Shown one piece after another: positions 1 to 3,434 of a stretch of 5,372 nt of DNA (the stretch's first letter is position 1; each line of letters opens with the position of its first letter). The translations under genes were made by a program, and so were the position numbers. The notes below the pieces were generated by a model that had not been told where the DNA came from, did no database searches, and saw nothing but the letters and a program-made list of their open reading frames with translations. Origin of the DNA: Actinomycetota bacterium (lineage in GTDB: Bacteria; Actinomycetota; Thermoleophilia; Gaiellales; Gaiellaceae); assembly GCA_003170995.1 (NCBI GenBank), contig PMXT01000142.1, forward strand, positions 1 through 5,372, written 5' to 3'.

Positions 1-719
1 TTCGCGTAGAGCGCCTTGGGCCAGTCGTCCTCGTCGGCGAGTAACCAGACCAGGTCGTGGCTCGAAGCAAAGGCCTCCGAGACGGCGCGCTGAACCACCG
101 AGCTGGCAAGGCCGCGGTTGCGGTACTCCTTCAGCGTCCCGACCGTTTCGATCTGGGCGGTGCCGCCCCGCGAGTAGAGCTGGCAGCCGCTTACGATCCG
201 GCCATCGAGTCGGCGCGCGAAGTACTGGCAGTCGATACAGCGCTCGATCAGCAGGTTGTGCTCGGTGAGCTGGCCGACCAGCTCTTCGCTCTCGGGATGG
301 CGACCCCGGTTCTCCTCCTTCCAGAAGGGGAGCATCTCCTCGCTTGCGACCTCGGCGACGAGCGGCAGCTGCTCCTCCTCGATCGTCCCCGAGTGAACCA
401 TGACAACCACCCGCTCGACCTTCCAGCCCATGCTCTCGAACTGGGGCGCCAGCCGCTCGCCGGCCTCCGCCGAGTCGGCGACGACCTTGCGGTGAGATAG
501 TCCCGACCCGCCCAGAATCCGGTCGGCGAGCACTCCGAGCTCGTTCGAGTTGGCGCTCACGTCCTCGACGCGCAGGAAGTTGCGATCATACACGAGTGGG
601 AGAGATTCGCACATCAGCGCGGTCGCCAGAAAGGACGAGAAGATTCTTTCCGAGCAGCGCTCGTCGAGGTAGCGGCTGAAGCCGACGATGCGCTCGAGCT
701 CGTCGGAGGGCGCGGTCAT
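1..719 (-). CDS. GNAT-family N-acetyltransferase, 3' end cut off by window edge
   Basis: Reading the minus strand from the ATG at 719-717 gives 239 open residues (MTAPSDELERIVGF...) that reach the window edge without a stop, so the C-terminus is missing, probably only the last few tens of residues. The C-terminal half carries the acetyl-CoA binding motif A of GNAT enzymes: a beta strand (ETVGTLKEY, about 191-199) followed by the pyrophosphate loop RNRGLA (200-205) and its helix. The end (LVWLLADEDDWPKALYA) fits the following strand and the start of the usual 'lYeklGF' segment. Residues 1-110 look like a degenerate N-terminal GNAT-like half, as in two-domain actinobacterial acetyltransferases. 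The enzyme would move an acetyl group from acetyl-CoA to an amine; the substrate cannot be read from sequence. A weak AGG lies 9 nt before the start. The gene is divergent from the SLOG-like gene at 766. Family call is firm, substrate unknown. Confidence 0.85.
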   Translation of the reverse strand, partial: MTAPSDELERIVGFSRYLDERCSERIFSSFLATALMCESLPLVYDRNFLRVEDVSANSNELGVLADRILGGSGLSHRKVVADSAEAGERLAPQFESMGWKVERVVVMVHSGTIEEEQLPLVAEVASEEMLPFWKEENRGRHPESEELVGQLTEHNLLIERCIDCQYFARRLDGRIVSGCQLYSRGGTAQIETVGTLKEYRNRGLASSVVQRAVSEAFASSHDLVWLLADEDDWPKALYA

Positions 720-765
720 CGTTCGCAACCTGCGTTTTCCATACCAGTCTTCTACCATCGGAACG
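720..765. promoter_or_regulatory. Divergent intergenic promoter region with leaderless-type -10 for the plus gene
   Basis: Only 46 bp separate two start codons facing away from each other, so promoters for both genes must lie here or inside the coding ends. On the plus strand TACCAT (753-758) matches the TANNNT -10 pattern and ends 7 nt before the ATG at 766. That would place the transcript start at or next to the start codon, so the SLOG-like mRNA may be leaderless. The only purine-rich candidate, GGA at 760-762, is too close (3 nt) to be a good ribosome binding site. I see no convincing -35 box. On the minus strand a TGGTATGG stretch could be a -10 for the GNAT gene, but it is weak. Confidence 0.35.
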
Positions 766-1221
766 ATGCATACGACGCAGATATCGGTGATCGGAAGCGG
801 TAGCGAGTGGGAGAAGCAGGCCGAGGAAGTCGGGCGCCTGCTCGCCGAGCGCGGCTGCACGGTCGTCACCGGCGGCGGCGGTGAGGTAATGGCGGCCGCG
901 GCTCGCGGAGCAAAACAGGCCGGCGGCCGGACGATCGGCATCCTGCCCGGCGAGTCGCCGAGCGAGGCCAACGAATGGATCGACTATGCCGTAGCGACCG
1001 GCAGTGGGCACGCCCGCAACCTAGCCGTCGCCGCCTCGGGCGATGCCGTGATCGCAGTCGGCGGAGGCTGGGGGACGATGAGCGAGATCGCCTTCGCGCG
1101 CCGGCTGGGCCGCCCGACCGTGCTGCTCGATCCCGGGCTCGCGGTCGAGGGAGAGGGAATCATGCGGGCGGCTACTCCGGAAGAGGCGGTCGAGCTGGCA
1201 CTATTGGCGCTGAGGAGTTGA
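766..1221 (+). CDS. SLOG/LOG-like Rossmann nucleotide-binding protein (TIGR00725 type)
   Basis: This is a 151-residue protein, the usual size for small stand-alone TIGR00725/LOG-like proteins, once mislabelled 'lysine decarboxylase'. It opens with a Rossmann strand and glycine turn (QISVIGSGS, residues 5-13), then a GGGGEVMAAAARGAKQAGG stretch like the GGG-GLM-A-GA-AGG block of LOG proteins. Next come GHARN, holding the arginine that lines up with the LOG catalytic Arg, and the signature GGGWGTMSE, equivalent to PGGxGTxxE and keeping its glutamate. LOG enzymes release cytokinin-like bases from nucleoside monophosphates; other SLOG proteins bind nucleotides as sensors. Which applies here is not shown. 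The ATG at 766 was chosen over the in-frame ATG at 688 because family similarity begins right after it and the longer form would overlap the divergent GNAT start. It appears monocistronic: 124 bp separate it from the next gene. Confidence 0.85.
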   Translation: MHTTQISVIGSGSEWEKQAEEVGRLLAERGCTVVTGGGGEVMAAAARGAKQAGGRTIGILPGESPSEANEWIDYAVATGSGHARNLAVAASGDAVIAVGGGWGTMSEIAFARRLGRPTVLLDPGLAVEGEGIMRAATPEEAVELALLALRS

Positions 1222-1345
1222 TCTCCATAGCTTGTCCTGCGCTCGCGGGGTTTCTGATCACAGCGGCTGACCACACCGCTACGTCATCGGCTTGAGCGAT
1301 CGGCTCGGCGCGCGGATCCGGTCGCGAGCACCGATACTACGAAGC
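1222..1345 (+). promoter_or_regulatory. Intergenic region with imperfect inverted repeat and -10-like box before the membrane gene
   Basis: This 124-bp gap contains no RNA gene I recognise. Near its right end is an imperfect inverted repeat: ATCGGCTCG (1299-1307) can pair with CGAG (1325-1328) and CCGAT (1331-1335), leaving a two-base CA bulge. The loop contains the 8-bp palindrome CGGATCCG (1313-1320). A -10-like GATACT (1333-1338) ends 7 nt before the ATG at 1346, again fitting a leaderless transcript. A repeat overlapping the -35/-10 zone is where an operator would sit. In sequence this GC-rich, such pairing can arise by chance. A 5-bp hairpin at 1262-1280 has no T run and is not a good terminator for the SLOG-like gene. 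Confidence 0.3.
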
Positions 1346-1978
1346 ATGAAGGTCTCGCGCGACTGGGTCACCGACTCGAGAGAAGCGCTGATCCTCAGCC
1401 GGGCAACCTGTGTAGTCGCTGGGAGCGGTCTCATAGTCGCGGTTTTCATCTCGCTCGCTGCGCTTGTGCGTGGACGGCCATTTGATCCAGCAGTGTGGCT
1501 CCTAATCCCGGGAGCGCCAGCTGTATTCCTTGGCCAGGCTTGGGGTATCGCAGTGCTTACCGCACGCCGCCCACCCGTTAGCGGTGGTGCCCGACGTTTC
1601 TTTTTTGACGGACTGCCGAAGCTACGCGCCCGAGTGTTGCTTGCGATTGCCGCACTAGCTTGGATCTCGACAATGGTTGCTCTAGCTGGGTTACGCGACG
1701 GAGTTCCGGACGGTGGGTCACCCGCTTGTCCGTACAGACTGAACAACCACGGTTCAGTTACTTGCGTAAGCCGGGCCGTCTACGAGCACACTGGCGCGAG
1801 TGAACAGCGCCTCGCAGCGAGCGTCCTCGCTGGTTTCTTTGTGATGCAGTTCGGTATCGCCGCTGCCGAGCTGACCCGCCGTCGCGTCGGCCTTCCGCCC
1901 GATTCGGAACAGCGCGACAGCCTCGACCTGACAGGTTCTCTCGGACGGTCTACGCTGAAAGGACGAGACGATGCCTAG
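1346..1978 (+). CDS. Hypothetical four-helix membrane protein with Cys-bracketed outer loop
   Basis: I do not recognise this 210-residue protein. It has four likely membrane helices at about 20-42, 49-72, 95-116 and 156-176. Arg/Lys-rich segments (73-97 and 177-181) sit on the predicted inside, giving both termini in the cytoplasm. The largest outer loop (117-155) has two cysteines, C128 and C140, which could form a disulfide around CPYRLNNHGSVTC. That NHG-containing loop looks conserved-motif-like and may be the functional part. The tail (182-210) is polar and probably disordered. The ATG at 1346 was preferred to the in-frame TTG at 1292, whose 18 extra residues are Arg-rich, overlap the upstream inverted repeat and add no domain. 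Codon choice is less G/C-biased at third positions than in the helicase: 14 of 28 codons in a sampled stretch from the second helix into the following loop. Its end overlaps the next small gene by 8 nt. Confidence 0.72.
   Translation: MKVSRDWVTDSREALILSRATCVVAGSGLIVAVFISLAALVRGRPFDPAVWLLIPGAPAVFLGQAWGIAVLTARRPPVSGGARRFFFDGLPKLRARVLLAIAALAWISTMVALAGLRDGVPDGGSPACPYRLNNHGSVTCVSRAVYEHTGASEQRLAASVLAGFFVMQFGIAAAELTRRRVGLPPDSEQRDSLDLTGSLGRSTLKGRDDA
1957..1963 (+). promoter_or_regulatory. Strong Shine-Dalgarno for the 50-residue small gene
   Basis: GAAAGGA lies 7 nt before the ATG at 1971, inside the last codons of the membrane protein gene. Most other starts in this window lack a good ribosome binding site, so this one is the main evidence that the short frame beginning at 1971 is really translated. 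Confidence 0.6.
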
Positions 1979-2123
1979 GCCTCTGATTTGGAAGCCGAAG
2001 TACGCGACCCGACGGATGCGAGAACGCGCCTGGGCCCGACGCTCGTTGGCGCGTGAGCAGGCGCTGACGAAGACTCGTGGCCCTTCCCTACTCGAGCGGT
2101 TGTGGCGGCTGTTCAGGCGCTAG
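1971..2123 (+). CDS. Small, highly basic hypothetical protein (50 aa) coupled to membrane gene
   Basis: This short frame runs from ATG 1971 to TAG 2121-2123 and encodes 50 residues. It holds 13 Arg and 3 Lys against only 3 Glu, a net charge near +13, plus three Trp. The N-terminus (MPRPLIWKPKYATRR) and middle are strongly cationic, and the end (SLLERLWRLFRR) would form an amphipathic helix with a Leu/Trp/Phe face. It might bind RNA, DNA or the inner membrane surface, or the upstream membrane protein; none of this is shown. I recognise no family. Evidence that it is real: a good Shine-Dalgarno 7 nt upstream, an 8-nt overlap with the preceding gene in the ATG-then-stop style of coupled genes, no stop for 50 codons, and a hairpin just after its stop. 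Chance remains possible because GC-rich DNA readily gives Arg-rich frames. Confidence 0.55.
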   Translation: MPRPLIWKPKYATRRMRERAWARRSLAREQALTKTRGPSLLERLWRLFRR

Positions 2124-2124
2124 A

Positions 2125-2143
2125 GCTCGCTCCGTGGGCGAGC
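2125..2143 (+). terminator. Possible hairpin terminator after the membrane/small-protein pair
   Basis: GCTCGC (2125-2130) pairs perfectly with GCGAGC (2138-2143). One G-U and one C-G pair can extend the stem to 8 bp around a 3-nt loop. It starts one base after the small gene's stop codon. No T run follows, so it is not a classic intrinsic terminator; GC-rich actinobacteria often use such hairpins or Rho instead. Its placement suggests that the pair at 1346-2123 is a transcription unit separate from the sigma factor gene. Confidence 0.4.
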
Positions 2144-2157
2144 AATGTCAGAGTGTC

Positions 2158-2187
2158 TTGAACCTTTCGCCTACTAACGGGCTCTTT
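2158..2187 (+). promoter_or_regulatory. Candidate promoter of the sigma factor gene
   Basis: TTGAAC (2158-2163) resembles both a TTGACA -35 and the GAAC core common at ECF -35 boxes. A spacer of 18 nt leads to a T-rich CTCTTT (2182-2187), which is a poor -10 by any consensus. Start of transcription would fall near the GTG at 2195, so the message would have little or no leader. ECF genes are often self-activated, so this is where to look for the sigma factor's own recognition sequence. Weak evidence. Confidence 0.22.
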
Positions 2188-2194
2188 TCATAAC

Positions 2195-2764
2195 GTGGAC
2201 ATACGATCGGACTCTCTCGTAGTTGGCCTCGCCCGGCGCTCGCTGGACGGAGACGTCGAGGCGAGAAACCAGCTGCTGCTCGAGCTTCGCCCGCTTGTGA
2301 CGCGAACCGTGCGCCTGATCGTCGGCGCGGGCGAGGCACAGGCCGAAGACGCGGCACAGGACGCCCTGGTCGATATCGCGAAGGGAATTGGAACTCTCAA
2401 GGAGCCGCAGGCGGTGACGGCCTGGAGCATGCGCGTGGCTACGAGGCGGGCACTGAAGACGGCCAAGAGGCGGCGATTGATCCAACGTAGGCTCGTATAC
2501 GCGGAGCCACCGGCCGCACTCGCCAAGGACGACGGTCATCTTTACGACCTCAAGCGCGCCTTCGATTCGCTGCCGCCGAGGATGCGAGCCGTTGCCGTGC
2601 TGCGCCTCTTCGCGGAGTTGAGCGAGCGGGATACGGCAACTGCCCTGGGCTGCTCGACCGGCGCTGTGAAGTCGCAGCTCCATCTAGCGCGCCGGCGCCT
2701 GGCCGCCGAGTTGTCCGATCGCCCTCGTCAGAAGAGCGTCGAGAAAGGCGGATCAGATGACTGA
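2195..2764 (+). CDS. ECF-type RNA polymerase sigma factor (sigma-70 family)
   Basis: The 189-residue product has the two-domain plan and length of extracytoplasmic-function sigma factors. Region 2 spans about 10-92; AEDAAQDALVDIAKGI (50-65) corresponds to the core-binding helix 2.2, and the Arg/Lys-rich helix to about 94 to the -10 recognition part. A short linker (95-117) leads to region 4 (about 118-172), where LPPRMRAVAVLRLFAELSE and the helix-turn-helix ERDTATALGCSTGAVKSQLH (144-163) would read the -35 element. Regions 1 and 3 are absent. The GTG at 2195 is the only usable start: an in-frame TGA lies at 2159-2161 with no start codon between. There is no good ribosome binding site, which suits a leaderless or weakly translated regulator. 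Its last 8 nt overlap the start of the membrane protein gene, so the two are almost certainly co-expressed. Target genes and inducing signal are unknown. Confidence 0.9.
   Translation: MDIRSDSLVVGLARRSLDGDVEARNQLLLELRPLVTRTVRLIVGAGEAQAEDAAQDALVDIAKGIGTLKEPQAVTAWSMRVATRRALKTAKRRRLIQRRLVYAEPPAALAKDDGHLYDLKRAFDSLPPRMRAVAVLRLFAELSERDTATALGCSTGAVKSQLHLARRRLAAELSDRPRQKSVEKGGSDD
2743..2748 (+). promoter_or_regulatory. Ribosome binding site deciding the start at 2757
   Basis: GAAAGG lies 8 nt before the ATG at 2757, within the last codons of the sigma factor gene. It supports that ATG as the true start and implies coupled translation of the sigma factor and its membrane partner. Confidence 0.55.
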
Positions 2765-3419
2765 GTCAAATAACCAGCCCCCGCGTGAGGACGAGCTACG
2801 TGAGATGTTCGAGCGCTTTCAGGGCCCGGATTCGCCCTCGCCGCGGACACAGCGAAGCCGGCGAAAGCGCTTTGGTCTATCGCTGGGGCTTGCCGCGCTC
2901 CTGCTGGTCGGCGCGGCTGTCGCGTCGATCGTGGTCAACGGCGATCACAACGGTCGCCCTCAGACAACGATCCCTCTCCGCGGAGTCCCTTCCTGCTGGC
3001 TTAGCGTTGATTTCGAGAGCCGACACTACCTTGAAGTCGGAGGAATGCTTCCTCGGCGTGGCGAGCTACTCGGTACCGGAATCGATCCTGGTTGTTACTT
3101 CGGCCGCGGCGGGGATGTGACCGTGACCTCTTCGGATGGGACGACGACACTTAAGCCGGACATCTACAAAACTGCCGCTCAATCAGTGAACGTCTACGGC
3201 GTGATTGGCGTCGATCCCTCCGATGCCGTCATGATTGAGCACGATATGAGCACCGATCCGAACATCCTGTCGACTCATGACCCTCAAAACAACGATACGA
3301 ACGCCATCTATTTTTCCGAATCGACACTCGTGCGCCTGGAGGACGCGGGGTGTCGGCTGGGCGCCGTTGAATATCGAGCGGCCCTTGAGTGCCTAAAATC
3401 ATCAGAATCATCACCGTGA
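2757..3419 (+). CDS. Single-pass membrane protein, probable anti-sigma/sensor partner of the ECF sigma factor
   Basis: The 220-residue protein has a short hydrophilic N-terminus (1-38) with a possible helix (REDELREMFERFQ), a basic RSRRKR stop just before one membrane helix (about 39-60), then an outer domain of 160 residues. This layout, N-in with a single helix, and the 8-nt overlap with the sigma gene fit a membrane-bound anti-sigma factor or co-sensor. The cytoplasmic part has no cysteine or HxxxCxxC zinc anti-sigma motif, so it would have to hold the sigma factor in another way, or act differently. The outer domain has four cysteines (C80, C113, C199, C212), enough for two disulfides, one likely closing the C-terminus. 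I do not recognise its fold. Third-position G/C preference is moderate (19 of 28 codons sampled from residue 121). It ends 15 bp from the convergent helicase gene. Confidence 0.75.
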   Translation: MTESNNQPPREDELREMFERFQGPDSPSPRTQRSRRKRFGLSLGLAALLLVGAAVASIVVNGDHNGRPQTTIPLRGVPSCWLSVDFESRHYLEVGGMLPRRGELLGTGIDPGCYFGRGGDVTVTSSDGTTTLKPDIYKTAAQSVNVYGVIGVDPSDAVMIEHDMSTDPNILSTHDPQNNDTNAIYFSESTLVRLEDAGCRLGAVEYRAALECLKSSESSP

Positions 3420-3434
3420 ACATCGGGCGCGTCC

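Noticed and set aside
57..500. 147-codon plus-strand open frame
   Set aside because: It is antisense to the GNAT gene, which has a clear motif in the opposite strand. The product shows no domain and looks like a GC-rich shadow.
688..765. Longer start for the SLOG-like gene at ATG 688
   Set aside because: It would add 26 residues with no family similarity and overlap the divergent GNAT gene start by 32 nt. Similarity begins directly after the ATG at 766.
586..1011. 141-codon minus-strand frame crossing the GNAT/SLOG divergent region
   Set aside because: It lies out of frame over the GNAT start and antisense to the SLOG-like gene, both of which have recognisable motifs. The product is Arg/Leu/Ala-rich noise.
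1262..1280. AGCGG/CCGCT hairpin as terminator of the SLOG-like gene
   Set aside because: The stem is 5 bp with a 9-nt loop and no following T run; too weak to annotate as a feature.
1292..1345. TTG start for the membrane protein, 18 residues longer
   Set aside because: It is a rare start codon with no ribosome binding site. The extra residues are low-complexity Arg-rich, and the region fits better as promoter and inverted repeat.
1279..1746. 155-codon minus-strand frame opposite the membrane gene
   Set aside because: The product is Ser/Thr/Arg/Pro-rich without hydrophobic core or motif, while the plus strand gives clean membrane helices with positive-inside topology.
2174..2683. 169-codon minus-strand frame opposite the sigma factor
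   Set aside because: The plus strand encodes an unmistakable ECF sigma factor; this frame is its shadow.
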